In this document: one piece after another, positions 46,482 to 57,815 of the stretch
Numbering within the stretch: position 1 is the first letter of the stretch
How the letters are laid out: the number at the start of each line of letters is the position of its first letter
From: Rattus norvegicus
Lineage: Eukaryota > Chordata > Mammalia > Rodentia > Muridae
Assembly: GCF_036323735.1 (NCBI RefSeq)
Contig: NC_086031.1
Location: 41,077,725-41,141,724 of the forward strand
DNA: 64,000 bases
Direction of reading: 5' to 3'
Notes under the pieces: generated by a model
Told to the model about the DNA's origin: nothing
What the model saw: only the letters and a program-made list of their open reading frames with translations
Database searches by the model: none
Program-made: the position numbers and the translations under genes

Positions 46482-46880
46482 GTGGTTGTTTGAATAAGTA
46501 TGGACCCCATAGACTCGTGTGTTTGAATGCTTGACCCATAGGCAGTGGCACTTTTAGGAGGTGTGGTCTCGTTGGAATAGGCGTGGACTTGTAGGAGGAA
46601 GTGCATCACTGTGGGGGTGGGCTTCGAGGTCTCCAATGTTCAAGCTATGCCCAGTGTGGTACACGGTCTTCTTCTTCTGACTGGTGATCAAGATGTAGAA
46701 TTCTCATCTACTTCCAGCACCATGACTGCCTGCATGCTGCCATGTTTCCTGCCATGACGATAATAGATATTAGACTAAACCTGTAAACATATAAACCAGC
46801 TCCAAATTCAATCTTTTTCTTTATAAAAGTTGCTTTGGTCATGGTGTCTCTCCACAACAATAAAACCCTAAAACAATGGT
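46482..46880 (+). repeat. Rodent interspersed repeat
   Basis: 'ggttgtttgaataagtatgg', 'ggaggtgtggtctcgttgga', 'gtgcatcactgtgggggtgg' and 'ttggtcatggtgtctctcca' repeat the unit at 42182-42540. Confidence 0.7.
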
Positions 46881-46944
46881 CAAACGGGATTTTACCTGGA
46901 AGATGAATTTGAAAGCCACAAATAGATAAAAGGGGACTTTTCCT

Positions 46945-47115
46945 TTCCTAGAAAAGTTATTCCTCTGGTGCTGACCAACTTGTGTTTAGAAACAAGTTCT
47001 CTATTGAACTGAAACTCCCTGACTCAGCTATGCTGGCTGGACTTTGAGCCCCAGGGATTCACCTGCCCCACCTCCACAGTGTTGGTATTATAAGCATGAA
47101 TCTGCTATGTGTGTT
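46945..47115 (-). mobile_element. B4/RSINE1-type SINE fragment
   Basis: 'actcagctatgctggctgga', 'gagccccagggattcacctg' and 'acagtgttggtattataagc' match the antisense RSINE1/B4 middle. Confidence 0.6.
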
Positions 47116-47127
47116 CTCTTTTTAAAT

Positions 47128-47131
47128 GTGT

Positions 47132-47177
<46 letters not shown>
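47128..47177. repeat. (TG)n microsatellite
   Basis: About 24 TG dinucleotides next to a minus-strand B2. Confidence 0.95.
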
Positions 47178-47178
<1 letters not shown>

Positions 47179-47179
47179 C

Positions 47180-47420
47180 ATGTTCACATCTGTAAAGATA
47201 CCTAGAGAGGCCAGAAGAGGACACTAGATGCCCTGGGGCTAGAATTAGTAAGTTACCCAACATGACTCCTGGAAACTAGGGTTCCTTGGAAGGGCAGTAA
47301 GTGAACTAAGCTGTGGAGTTATTTCTTTGACACCATGACTCTTTTTATGCAGACTCTGAGGGTCATGTTCAAGTTCCCATTTGCAACAAAAGTACTTTAG
47401 TAACTGAGCCATCTTCCTAA
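47180..47420 (-). mobile_element. B2 SINE, diverged
   Basis: 'agaggccagaagaggacact' and 'tagatgccctggggctagaa' are the antisense B2 body. The right part is rearranged and ends near 'taactgagccatcttcctaa', a reversed head. Confidence 0.65.
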
Positions 47421-47721
47421 GTTATAATAATGTTTCTGAGACTACTGTGTTAATCATAACATTGGAAATCACTGGTAAAGTGACCTTTTGCAACCAAAGT
47501 ATCTTTGTAAAATGAGGCCACAGCTAGTTTCCTCATTTGTAATGTCACAGTGCACAGATCGGTTAAAAATTTGAAACTTGAATTGAAAAACTTTATCATA
47601 GGGGAAACCCCAATACTAGGTAGATTACTAACAAAACATCAAATATTTAAGAAATAAGAAAACCAACCTTCTATACTCTGCCCCAGATTGAAGAACTAAG
47701 GAAATACGAAAAGTATTTTTA

Positions 47722-47897
47722 ATTTTTTAAAATGTATGCATCTTTGTGTATGTGCAGGTACCTGTGGAGGCCAGAAGATGGTGTTATATCTGCCAGAATT
47801 GGGGTTACTGGCTGTTATGAGCTGGCTGATGTGGAAACCAAAATATCTGGTTCTCTGCAAGAAGAGAAAAGAGCTCTTAACCTCTGACCCATCATTC
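47722..47897 (-). mobile_element. B2 SINE
   Basis: 'tgtggaggccagaagatggt' and 'gttatgagctggctgatgtg' with a reversed head 'gagctcttaacctctgaccc'. Confidence 0.72.
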
Positions 47898-47899
47898 CT

Positions 47900-48840
47900 G
47901 CACACAATTTTAAAGGCAAAAATTATCCTGATATTGAAAGCTACCAAAGCATTTTATGAAAGAAAAAATATAAATCGAGATCCCTTATCAACATAGATGT
48001 AAGAGTCCTTCGTAAATTTTTAAAATTTTTCTTCTCTCATATATTATATACTGACTCAGTTTCTCCTCCCAGTTCCCTTCTCCACTTCCTCTGTCTGCCT
48101 GTTCCCTATTCACTTCTCTTCCCTTCGGAAAAGGGCAGGACTCCCAGGGACATCAACCAAACACAGCATCTCAGTTTACAGGAAGACTAAGCGCCTCCTC
48201 TCATATGATGTCTGAATGAAGCAACCCAGTAGGAGAGAAAGGGGTCTCAAAAGCAAGCAAAAGAATCAGAGTCAGCCCCACTCCCATTGTTAGGAGTCCC
48301 ACAAGAAGACCAAGTGACACAACCATAGCATATATGCAGAGAACCTAGGTCAGACCCAATACAGGCTCCCTGATGGTCAGTTCAGTCTCTGAGCCCCTAT
48401 GAGCTCAGGTTAACTGATTCTGTGGACTTTACTGTGGTGCCCTTGACCTCTCTGGCTCTTAGGTTTAAGAGTCTTAATCAGCACATTAGCAAACACAATC
48501 CATTTGGCAAAATCTCTTCAAACTAAAACCTGTTCACCCAGTGGCTTGGCAGTGAAGATGCTGGGTCTATTTGATAGACCTGAGTGACAAGTGTTCACCG
48601 TAGCACAGAATGCTCATTACATCACTGTTTATGTTAGAAGATTGGAGACAACCCCAGTCTCCAACAATAAAAGTCTCATTCTACAGATTACTCAGTAGTG
48701 GACAATGGGGCACTGTAAGGCAATAGTGACAGTTGTCTGTAATGACACGAGACATCTCTAAATTATATTAGGTAAATTTGAAAATCCCAAGTACAGAGAA
48801 GTGCTTATATTATTCTTACTGTTGTGTTCCAAAATATAAA
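47900..48840. other. No gene recognised
   Basis: Parts (48000-48480) resemble an old L1-like antisense segment but I cannot place it securely. Confidence 0.3.
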
Positions 48841-48844
48841 CGTA

Positions 48845-49135
48845 GGAGGCTAGGGAGATGGGTCCGTGTGTAAGCGCTTGCTGGACCACAGCATCCTGAG
48901 TTCAGAGGTCAGGCATCCATGTCAAAAAGCCTGCTGTAGAAGTGCACCCAAGCCATGCCTCCTTAGGAAAGGCACACAAAGGAGGATCCCTGGAGCTCGA
49001 AGGTAACTGGCCTAGGCAATCAGTGAGCTCCAGGTTCGGTGAGAGACCCTATCTCAAAAAATTACATAAAGTTTAATAGAGGGAGACACATACATTCAAC
49101 CCCACCCCACCCTCAAGTGCACACGCACACCTCAC
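48845..49135 (+). mobile_element. B4/RSINE1-type SINE
   Basis: 'ggctagggagatgggtccgt', then the B1-like body and 'gtgagagaccctatctcaaa', with a CA-rich end. Confidence 0.68.
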
Positions 49136-49538
49136 GCTGGACTGATATTTCCATTCAGGGTTTAATGTCTTTATTTCCCTACCTACTGCCTCTACTTAAA
49201 ACAAACCATGAAACAGAAATGGCAGCAGAGAGTTTACTTCAAGTACAGCCTGAGGTAAATTGGGGGCAGAGAACACGTGCCTCAGAGAAACTCTCCCCTG
49301 GTTTTTGAAAGGGGAGAAGTGGTCAGAGTTTGTTTTTAATGGAGCAATGGGTAGGGGAAAAAGGGCCTTGGACATTTCCTGCTCCCTTGGAAGTTTAATA
49401 GAAAGACAAGATGTCTCCCAGAAGGCAGCACGACAAGTGAGAAGGGATGCTCTTACAAGTACCTAATGTGGACAGGAGCCTGGGAAGCTTCCTTCATCCT
49501 GGGTATCCGTGCTCAGCTAAGGAGAGCCCTCGCTCTTG

Positions 49539-49667
49539 TACACCCTCTCTCCCTCATTCTGGTACACCCTCTCTCCCTCACTCTGGCACACCCTCTCTCC
49601 CTCACTCTGGTGCACCCTCTCTCCCTCACTCTGGCACACCCTCTCTCCCTCACTCTGGTATACCATC
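49539..49667. repeat. 24-bp minisatellite, about 5.4 copies
   Basis: Unit 'acaccctctctccctcactc' plus 'tggt/tggc' repeats with a 24-bp period and few substitutions. Because 24 is a multiple of three all frames stay open, giving repeated SLPHSGTP-type peptides that are not genes. Confidence 0.95.
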
Positions 49668-49904
49668 TCTTCTTCTTCTACACTTACTTTTATTCCCTGT
49701 AAAATTGATAGCCTGTCCTGTTACCATGCCATGTATTTGAAGCCCTCGTGCTGGGACAGCAGAGACAGGCAGTCCCAGGGACTTGCTGGGCAGCCAACCT
49801 AGTCTAACGAATGAGCTTTAGGACAATGAGGGAAGCAGTTTCAAAAACCAAGATCAATTATCCCTGAGGCATGATACTTGAGTTTGTCATCCGGCCTATA
49901 CTCA

Positions 49905-50098
49905 CAAGCTGGTATCTTCAACAGCTAAGAGAGCTTGCTGCTTCTACTGCAGACCTGAGTTCAGTTCCTAGAACCAACTGCCTGTAACGGGAGCTCCAGG
50001 GGAGCTGACACTGTCTTCTGTCCTGCCTCGCACCCAGGTGCATATGTGCACAGACAGATGTGCACACATGCACATAAATAATGTTTAAGTTTAATTTT
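49905..50098 (+). mobile_element. B2 SINE
   Basis: 'gagagcttgctgcttctact', 'gagttcagttcctagaacca' and 'ctgacactgtcttctgtcct' with a CACATAAATAA tail. Confidence 0.78.
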
Positions 50099-50581
50099 CA
50101 CTTACATCTTTCTACCTGACTACATTTAATACAATTTCCAAAATGAGCGCCCCCTCCCTTCATGGTACACCATTGTTCCTTTATTCACATTGGCTTTCTT
50201 TATAGCCTGACTGTTCCAAAATGTATTTAATGTGATTTTCAGCCAAACAACTATACAACAAAGTTAATGAACCAGAAAATCTGTCTCTACAACAAAGAGA
50301 GGAGATGACAGAGCTGGGGGCTGGTGGAATTCTAGACCGACCGTGGTTGCTTGGAGGAGCTCACATATCTGCTTCATCCGGCCTGGCTACCAGTGGATTG
50401 AATCTGGGTTGTGAGTCACAAGAGGGAGAGGAGCAGTGCTTGGATCTGCACCTGCCTGGGGGCTGAGTGGTGAAAGTTCTGCAGATCCCAGCAGGAAGCG
50501 GGTTGTGTAGCTGTGTCATAAATAAAGGAGCTGCTTCAGACACCAGAGCCAGCCCAGCCAACGCCATCCAGAAATATCTGC

Positions 50582-50786
50582 CAGGGCTGGGAGACAGCTC
50601 AGCAGGGAACGTGCCTGCTGGGCAAGCATGAGGACCCATGTTTGGATCTAGGTGTAGCAGAATACACCCGTAATTCCAACCCTGGGGAAGGCAGAAACAG
50701 CCGTGTTTCTGGAAGCTCAGTGGCTCACCCAATCTAGCCAAATCGGTCATCTCCAGGCTCAGTGACAGACTGTCTCACTAAACAAG
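50582..50786 (+). mobile_element. B4-type SINE
   Basis: 'ggctgggagacagctcagca', 'gcatgaggacccatgtttgg' and a B1-like body ending 'gtgacagactgtctcactaa'. Confidence 0.72.
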
Positions 50787-50792
50787 TTGGAA

Positions 50793-50985
50793 GAAGCTGG
50801 GGAGACTCTCAGTGGATACGAGCACTTGCTGCTCTCTTCAGTTTCTAGCACTCATTTTGGGCAGCTCATAACTATCTATAGCTCCAATTCTGGGAGGTCA
50901 AAAGTGCTTTGTGGGCACCTGGACCCAAGCACACATACAAAGGCATACACAAATACACATAATGTAAAAATAAAAACAAAGAGAA
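50793..50985 (+). mobile_element. B2 SINE
   Basis: 'gctggggagactctcagtgg', 'gagcacttgctgctctcttc' and the B2 body, with a tail ending 'aatgtaaaaataaaaac'. It abuts the B4 to its left. Confidence 0.75.
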
Positions 50986-51084
50986 TTAAAGTAGGGGGTG
51001 GAAGAGGAGAACATCCTGATCTGACATTGACTTTAGCCTCTGCTTACACACACCTGAACAAATACTCTTCTAAACACACCCTAC

Positions 51085-52408
51085 TAGACATACACACACA
51101 TACACACACACATAATATATATACACAAATGCACACAACACACATATATAATATATACATACACACAACACACATATATAATATATACATACACACAACA
51201 AACACACACGCATAATATATATGCACACATACACACAACACATATATATATAATATATATACATATACACAACACACACACATAATATATAGGCACACAT
51301 ACACACAGCACACACATAATATATATACATACATACAACACACACATAATATATATGCACACATACACACAACACACATATATAATATATATACATACAT
51401 ACAACACACACAATATATATGCACACACACAAAAAAATATATATGCACACATATATACAACACACATATATAATATATATACATACATACAACACACACA
51501 TAATATATATGCACACATACACACAACACACATATATAATATATATACATACATACAACACACACAATATATATGCACACACAAAAAATATATATGCACA
51601 CATATATACAACACACATATATAATATATATACATACATACAACACACACATAATATATATGCACACATACACACAACACACATATATAATATATATACA
51701 TACATACAACACACACAATATATATGCACACACAAAAAATATATATGCACACATATATACAACACACATATATAATATATATACATACATACAACACACA
51801 CATAATATATATGCACACATACACACAACACACATATATAATATATATACATACATACAACACACACAATATATATGCACACACAAAAAATATATATGCA
51901 CACATATATACAACACACATATATAATATATATACATACATACAACACACACATAATATATATGCACACATACACACAACACACATATATAATATATATA
52001 CATACATACAACACACACAATATATATGCACACACACAAAAAATATATATGCACACATATATACAACACACATATATAATATATATACATACATACAACA
52101 CACACAAATATAAAGACACATATATATACACACATATACACACAACACACACATATACAATATAAACATACACACATATACACAAGACACACAGACATAC
52201 AGCACACACACATATATAATATATATACACACATACATACAACACACACATACAATATATATATACACACATACACACATACGCACATACACACAACATA
52301 CATAGACACACAGGCACACAATACACATGTATATAATATATACACACATATATATAATATATATACACACATAAACACACACACAACACACACACACACA
52401 CAGAACCA
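51085..52408. repeat. 1.3-kb CA/TA-rich array with ~151-bp higher-order unit
   Basis: Alternating ACACAT/ATATAT DNA. Between about 51415 and 52110 a composite unit repeats: 'tatatatgcacacacaaaa' blocks occur near 51415, 51570, 51721, 51872 and 52023, i.e. spacings of about 154, 151, 151 and 151 bp. Each unit holds the same order of sub-blocks (GCACACA-AAAA, GCACACATATATAC, ATATATAATATATATAC, CATACATACAACAC). Outer parts are less regular. The long Cys/Val/Tyr-rich minus-strand frames (up to 546 codons) and HTYI-rich plus-strand frames are artefacts. Confidence 0.95.
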
Positions 52409-52964
52409 TATCTGAGTATCTACTGGCTGGTTTAAACAAACCAAGCTTTGGGACATTAAGTCAGATAGTAAAAGCCAGCATGGGGACAGTTTAGAAACGG
52501 ACCGATTGTTCTCCTCCTCAGGAAGACAATCACATGACTGTGGGTAATAGCAGAGGGAGATCAGTATCTGAACCGAGATCTGCCCTTCCTGCCTCCACAC
52601 ACATTTCCACTGTCCTTTCTTATGATGCTGTGTTTTGTTAAACATGGCAGACGCCACTTCTCCACCCATCCAGACGTATCCCATTGTCTACTAGAAAAAA
52701 AATGACAAGTTCCATAAGCAAATTTAAAGCTCTCAGTAATGAGGCTACCTACTGTGCTCATCCATTATTTCCCACCTAAACCAGCAAAGCTGTACTCAGC
52801 CTAATGGGGTACACCGAGGCAGAAATTTTCCGCTAAAAGTCAGACTAATGGAAGAGATTGGTAGACGGCAACTGAAAGACAACACGTTTATAATGGAGCC
52901 CCAACAGGGGAATGATGCATTACTTTGTAAAGGATGAGTGGCTGTTGAAAAAACACCAAGCAAT

Positions 52965-53115
52965 CCAGAGAGATGGCTCCAGGTATATGGCTCGCTGGCC
53001 CGGCTGCCTGAGTTTGATCCCCAGGATCTACATGGTGGAAAGAGAGAAGCAATTCTAAGAAACCATCCTCTGACCTTCACATGCACACCATGGCATGTGT
53101 GTGCTTACGTATACA
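52965..53115 (+). mobile_element. B3-type SINE
   Basis: 'agagagatggctccaggtat', 'gagtttgatccccaggatct', 'acatggtggaaagagagaag' and 'accatcctctgaccttcaca'. Its CA-rich tail opens into the large array that follows. Confidence 0.82.
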
Positions 53116-53754
53116 CCACACACACACACACACATACACACACACACACATACCCACATACATACACACACACATACACACACATACACACACATACACA
53201 CACGCACATATACACACACATACACACACGCACAGACAGGCACAGACACACACATACACACACATACACACACACATACACACACAGACAAGCACAGACA
53301 CAGATACACACATAGACACATACACAGATATGCACAGACACACACATACACACATACACACATACAGAGACACACACACATACATACACACACACAGACA
53401 AGCACAGACACACAGATACACACACATACACACATACACAGACAGGCACAGACACATAGATACACACATACACACATACACAGACATGCACAGACACACA
53501 CAGACACACACACACACATACACACACAGACAAGCACAGACACAGATACACACATACACACACATAGACACATACACAGATATGCACAGACACACACATA
53601 CACACATACACACATACAGAGACACACACACATACATACACACACACAGACAAGCACAGACACACAGATACACACACATACACACATACACAGACAGGCA
53701 CAGACACATAGATACACACATACACACATACACAGACATGCACAGACACACACA

Positions 53755-53787
<33 letters not shown>
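53116..53787. repeat. CA-rich array with ~252-bp duplication
   Basis: CACACA DNA with interspersed ACATAC, ACAGAC and 'gacaagcacagacac' motifs. The marker 'agatatgcacagacacacac' occurs at about 53327 and 53579, 252 bp apart, and the order of variant blocks between is the same. Glycine-free HTHTHTYTHR or CVCVCVCL frames are artefacts. Confidence 0.95.
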
Positions 53788-53789
<2 letters not shown>

Positions 53790-53791
<2 letters not shown>

Positions 53792-54490
53792 AAACAAAAG
53801 CAAATCCAAGACAGCTAGGATTTGTGCTGAGACATACAGGAGTAGGAAGAGGGGGTCAGCCAGTGGCCATGCCAAGGAAGACACAGGATGAAGAATGGAA
53901 TGGGTTCTTTGATGTAGGATGGGTGAGTTGAGCTCTGCTCGGGGCTCAGAGCCTGCCAGGGCTGCTGGAGGACAGCCAAGCTCCTTCCCTGCAGCGCTCC
54001 AGCTGTCTGGCAGCACTGCACTGTCGGGGGTCCCAGCGGCATGGAAACATGATGGGACTAGCACTGTCCCATAGTAAGCTCTGCAGCAGTGTCAGGCATC
54101 AGTGAAGATGGATTGGCATGTGACCAGAATGAAGGGCTGGGATGGACTATGAGGAACTTGGAGAAGGGTTTTTAACTTTATACTGAGGAAGCGAAGCAGT
54201 CATCAGGCATTTTAAACTTTGGCTCACAAATGTATTTGGGCACTCAGAAAACATCTTTAAGGAGTACTCTTGAGTTAGTCAGGAAGAGAAAGCGGAGAGA
54301 TGTGGTAGAGAGATAGAAAGAGGAAGGGGCTGAGGGCAGAAAGACACGAGGTCAGGGATCAGGCAACTGATCGTGATGGAACCTCGCAATGACAGTCAAG
54401 GGACTGGTGAGACTCTAGGACACAGAGGCCAGTAAAATTCATGACATGGATACAAGTGTACAGCCAACAAGTCTAGAGATAACAGGAAGT
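53790..54490. other. No gene recognised
   Basis: GC-richer at 53930-54060. A minus-strand frame (53815-54042) has no recognisable domain. Nothing else seen. Confidence 0.35.
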
Positions 54491-54496
54491 AAAGAG

Positions 54497-54715
54497 TGGG
54501 CTGGGGAGACAGCTACATTGGTAGAGCGCTTGCCTAGAGTGCATGAAGCCCTGGGGTTCTGTCTCCAGTACTGCCTAAACTGGATGAGATGGTGAATTCT
54601 CAGAATCCCAGCACTGGGGAGGTGGAGGCAGGAAGATCAGGAGTTCAAGGTCATTTTTGTCTACAAAGCAAGTTCAAAGCCGACTGCATGAGACCTTATC
54701 AGAAGACAAGAGAAA
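54497..54715 (+). mobile_element. B4-type SINE (ID-B1 dimer)
   Basis: The ID-like head 'attggtagagcgcttgccta' is followed by a clear B1 part 'aatcccagcactggggaggt' and 'ggaggcaggaagatcaggag'. Confidence 0.82.
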
Positions 54716-54719
54716 GTGA

Positions 54720-55478
54720 AAGACACACAGCGTGGCACTGAATAAAGATGGGGGAAAGGAAAGACACTCTCCAAGACAAGGAGATGGTTGGTGAGGGAAA
54801 GGGATGACTGCCGTGTCAGTTACACAAGACACTATGGAGCCTTATGCTAACTAGAACTAAAGCTGGGATTTGTGGGTAAGTCCAGCTCTTGGTAAAGACA
54901 CAAAAAGCAAGTACATAAGCACTGGCTGGAGTCACTGACCTGAAGGTCTTAGCTTTCAGCAGTGATGAATGGCGACTGTCACCACAGGTCAGCGGACTTT
55001 ATATAACAACTAAAGATGTGGAAATTAATAAGCTAAAATTATTGTATTCTCCAGTTCTCTTCATCCAAGAGAGAAGAGTAGACACAAGGTCTAAAGGGAC
55101 AGTGTCCATGAAAGACGAGGGACCCTCTCCATAATAAGATGTTCTCAGGGCTCACTGTCCCCCTGTCTGGATTTACCTCCTGAGCCTTGGCACTGGTTTG
55201 TAAAGGATCTAGTCAGTAGGCCTTCACAGGTATGAGGAGAGACCACAGAGTTTCTACAAGCCTTGTGGATTAGCCAGAGAGACTGGAAGCTGTAAGAACT
55301 TTAAACACAGAAATGTTTCTTCACATAAACAACTTCTCGCTATGTGACATTGGCTAGGTGTGCTGTCACAACAAGGGCACCTGATTCAGGCCAGAGAGGC
55401 AGCTCTCACCACGGAGTGCAGAGAGTACAAGGGATGGTTAGAAACAGGACTGCATCTCACATGAGACAGGACCGTGAC
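54720..55478. other. No gene recognised
   Basis: Mixed-composition DNA; no repeat family assigned. Confidence 0.35.
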
Positions 55479-55480
55479 TC

Positions 55481-55531
<51 letters not shown>
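55481..55531. repeat. (CA)n microsatellite
   Basis: About 25 CA dinucleotides. Confidence 0.95.
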
Positions 55532-55533
<2 letters not shown>

Positions 55534-55587
55534 AGCTGAGATGGATCTGTGAAGTGTGAACACTGAAGTCATTTTTATTGATTAATT

Positions 55588-55912
55588 AGGGTCTGCAGAA
55601 ATGGCTCAGAAGCAAGCATGAGAGTTTGACTCTGAACCCCAGGACCCATGTACAGTACATGTCTGTAATCTTGACCCTGAGAGGTGAGGATCAGGAGCTT
55701 CTGGACTTGCGGGCCAGTCAGGCTAGATGACTTTGAATGCTCCAGCTTTAGTGAGAGATCCTGTCTCAAAAAATACATGGAGAACAATCAAGGGAGATCT
55801 GCTACCTTGGTTTCTGGCCTTCATTTACACCGGCCTGCATGTATATGGACCTCCATACACACGTGTGCACACATATGTGAACACGTGAAAACACATATAG
55901 ACAAAATTAATA
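55588..55912 (+). mobile_element. B4/RSINE1-type SINE
   Basis: 'gtctgcagaaatggctcaga', 'agtacatgtctgtaatcttg', 'gtgagagatcctgtctcaaa' and a CACATATGTG-rich end. Confidence 0.72.
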
Positions 55913-55937
55913 AATTAGGTTTGATGGGAAATCAAAA

Positions 55938-56290
55938 CTTTGAACTGGAAAGGTGGCTCAGTGGGTAAATCATTTACCATTTGAGCCTCACAGCCCAAGT
56001 CCCAGGTCCCCAGAACATAGATGACATCTGGACACAGTAGTCCAAGCATCTAATCTGTGGAGATGGGGGTGTGCACTCCTGGGGATCTGAGTTAGGAAGA
56101 CCAGGGAATCTCTGGAAGATTCCTGAAAGCTGGGCTTACAAGGTAGAAAAGAGCCTATGTGGAAAATGATGGAAAGTCACAGATCGCTATTTGGAATTTG
56201 CCCTCTGGCCTCCCCACACTAGCTGTGGCATGCACGCAACCACACACGTGAACAAGCGCATGCTCACACGTACAATTCAAACATGCATGC
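55938..56290 (+). mobile_element. B4/RSINE1-type SINE
   Basis: 'aaaggtggctcagtgggtaa' head, long B1-like body, then 'tttgccctctggcctcccca' and a CACACGTG-rich tail. Confidence 0.65.
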
Positions 56291-56331
56291 ACACCAAACT
56301 AAATAGAAAATGAAAAACTTCTGTTTGTCTA

Positions 56332-56343
56332 TCCAGAGACATT
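56332..56343. repeat. Left target-site duplication of the Csrp2 retrocopy
   Basis: The 12-bp 'tccagagacatt' is repeated at 57186-57197 on the other side of the retrocopy. It abuts the retrocopy's A-rich 3' end (T-rich on this strand). Confidence 0.88.
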
Positions 56344-57185
56344 TTTCTTTAGAAGCCAATTTTTTTTTCAAAGGTAAAAGAAGGCTTTTAAATGCTAGCG
56401 AATCGGCAGGAGAGTGCAGTGCTGTCCTGTCCATCCTGCCTGTGCAGGTAGGTCGTGAATGTGCAGTGCAGGGCTGAAGGCTGGCAGTTTCACAGGAGTG
56501 AACGCTGTAAGGCCATCTGCATTTTGCTAACGGAGACTCTCTGTTGTGCTCACTGGGTTTACGCCATTACTGAGCATGAACAGGGGCTCCTTGACCATAG
56601 ATAGCCCAATTCCTTGGGCCTGAAGTTCTTTGTGTAGCACCCTTCACAGTCGATTTTACCTTCGTTCTCAGAGTTGTAGACTCCAGACTTCTCACCTTTG
56701 GCGCATTGGAAACATTTTTTGTGCCGGGCCTTTCCAGCTCCCATGATCTCAGCAGCATACACAGAATCCCCACACCTGGAACACTTCCATGTTCCGAGGC
56801 AAACTTAGAAGTGTTTGGATTTTTGTAGGCCTGTGAGGCTGAGGACTCTGGCCTGATGCCCAGCCTCTCACCACGGTCAGTGTTGAGTGTGCCAGCCCCT
56901 GGCCATAACAATATAGCCTTTTGGTCCATACTTCTTTCCATAGCAGGATTTGCAGTAGATCTCTTCATCATAAATTGCCAGTGTTGTGCTGTCTAAATTT
57001 TTCATGCAAACAATGCACAGAAAGCAGCAGTCGTGGAAGCTCTGCCCTCTGCACCGCACCTCTTCATCATGGTACACGCTTCTCCCGTAGGCTCTGCACT
57101 TATTTCCCCTGCTCCAAACGAGCCTTCCGAGTGGGAGGTGGGAGTGAGGTCGAGACAGAGGAAAGCCTCAGGCAGATCAGGAAAC
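56344..57185 (-). pseudogene. Csrp2-ps: Processed pseudogene of Csrp2 (LIM-domain protein)
   Basis: Csrp2 encodes a two-LIM muscle/cytoskeletal adaptor of 193 residues. Read on the minus strand, the coding part spans 57125-56567 with no introns: the first LIM (GRSVYHDEEV, CCFLCIVC, LDSTTLAI), the linker KKYGPKGY, DRGERLGI and NTSKFA, then the second LIM (CSRCGDSVYAAE, CFQCAK) and the tail VHAQ with a TAA stop. DRGERLGI and the VHAQ ending favour Csrp2 over Csrp1. Breaks: the start is AGG instead of ATG (57123-57125), a zinc-ligand Cys is Tyr (57087-57089), and the frame changes near 56925, 56787 (about 10 bp lost) and 56602 (about 4 bp gained). The missing introns, A-rich end and flanking duplications show L1-mediated retrotransposition. 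It is not functional. Confidence 0.93.
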
Positions 57186-57197
57186 TCCAGAGACATT
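57186..57197. repeat. Right target-site duplication of the Csrp2 retrocopy
   Basis: Exact copy of 56332-56343, next to the 5' (upstream) end of the minus-strand retrocopy. Confidence 0.88.
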
Positions 57198-57302
57198 GTA
57201 AATGCAGGTAAAAGGTAAGCTGTGGGCTAGGAGAAGGTGTTTACCATATACGCATAAAACTTGGATCTAAAATATGTAAAGAACTAGAAAAGTTAGACAT
57301 AC

Positions 57303-57460
57303 ATGGCCAGCGAGGCATCTCAAGAGAAATGGCGCTTACTGTCAGGCCTGAGCGTCTGAATTTAATCCCTGAGACCCACATGGGGTATAGATGTGTCTAT
57401 ATGAAAGTGGCTATCTACTTCCGCACACATGTACACACACACACAAATAAATAAATACAA
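57303..57460 (+). mobile_element. B3-type SINE
   Basis: 'cgaggcatctcaagagaaat', 'tctgaatttaatccctgaga' and a CACATGTACACAC end with an AAATAAATA tail. Confidence 0.65.
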
Positions 57461-57606
57461 CAATTAATTAATAAATAGGAAACAAACCATAAATCATTAA
57501 ATCTAAATACTGCTCTGTAACAGTAAACCAAAGGTTTGAGAAGTCATTGAGAAGTTAAAGTACGCAAATGCCTAAACAGCTCCTAAAATGGGGCCTGACA
57601 GGAGCC

Positions 57607-57815
57607 ATGGGGCCTGGAAGATGAGTCACTGGTTAAGGGCGCCTGCTGCTCTTGCAGAGGAGCAGAGTTTGGTTCTCAGCACCCACATGACTCTCGCTCC
57701 AGCGGACTTGATGTCCTCCTCTAGCTTCTGTAGGCGTCCACACCCATGTATTCAGATAACTACGTATAGACACAGCTATGCCCCTAAGTAAAAATAAGAA
57801 TAAATCTTAAACAGA
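57607..57815 (+). mobile_element. B2 SINE
   Basis: 'ggcctggaagatgagtcact', 'ggttaagggcgcctgctgct', 'cagcacccacatgactctcg', then a tail with 'agaataaatctta'. Confidence 0.82.

Noticed and set aside
51044..52684. A 546-codon minus-strand open frame and its overlapping partners
   Set aside because: It lies almost wholly in the CA/TA array, consists of repeated CVYIYYVC-type peptides, and is open in several frames at once. It is a property of the repeat.
53055..54064. Long HTHTHT and CVCVCV frames on both strands
   Set aside because: Translation of the CA array; the part outside the array (53790-54064) has no known domain.
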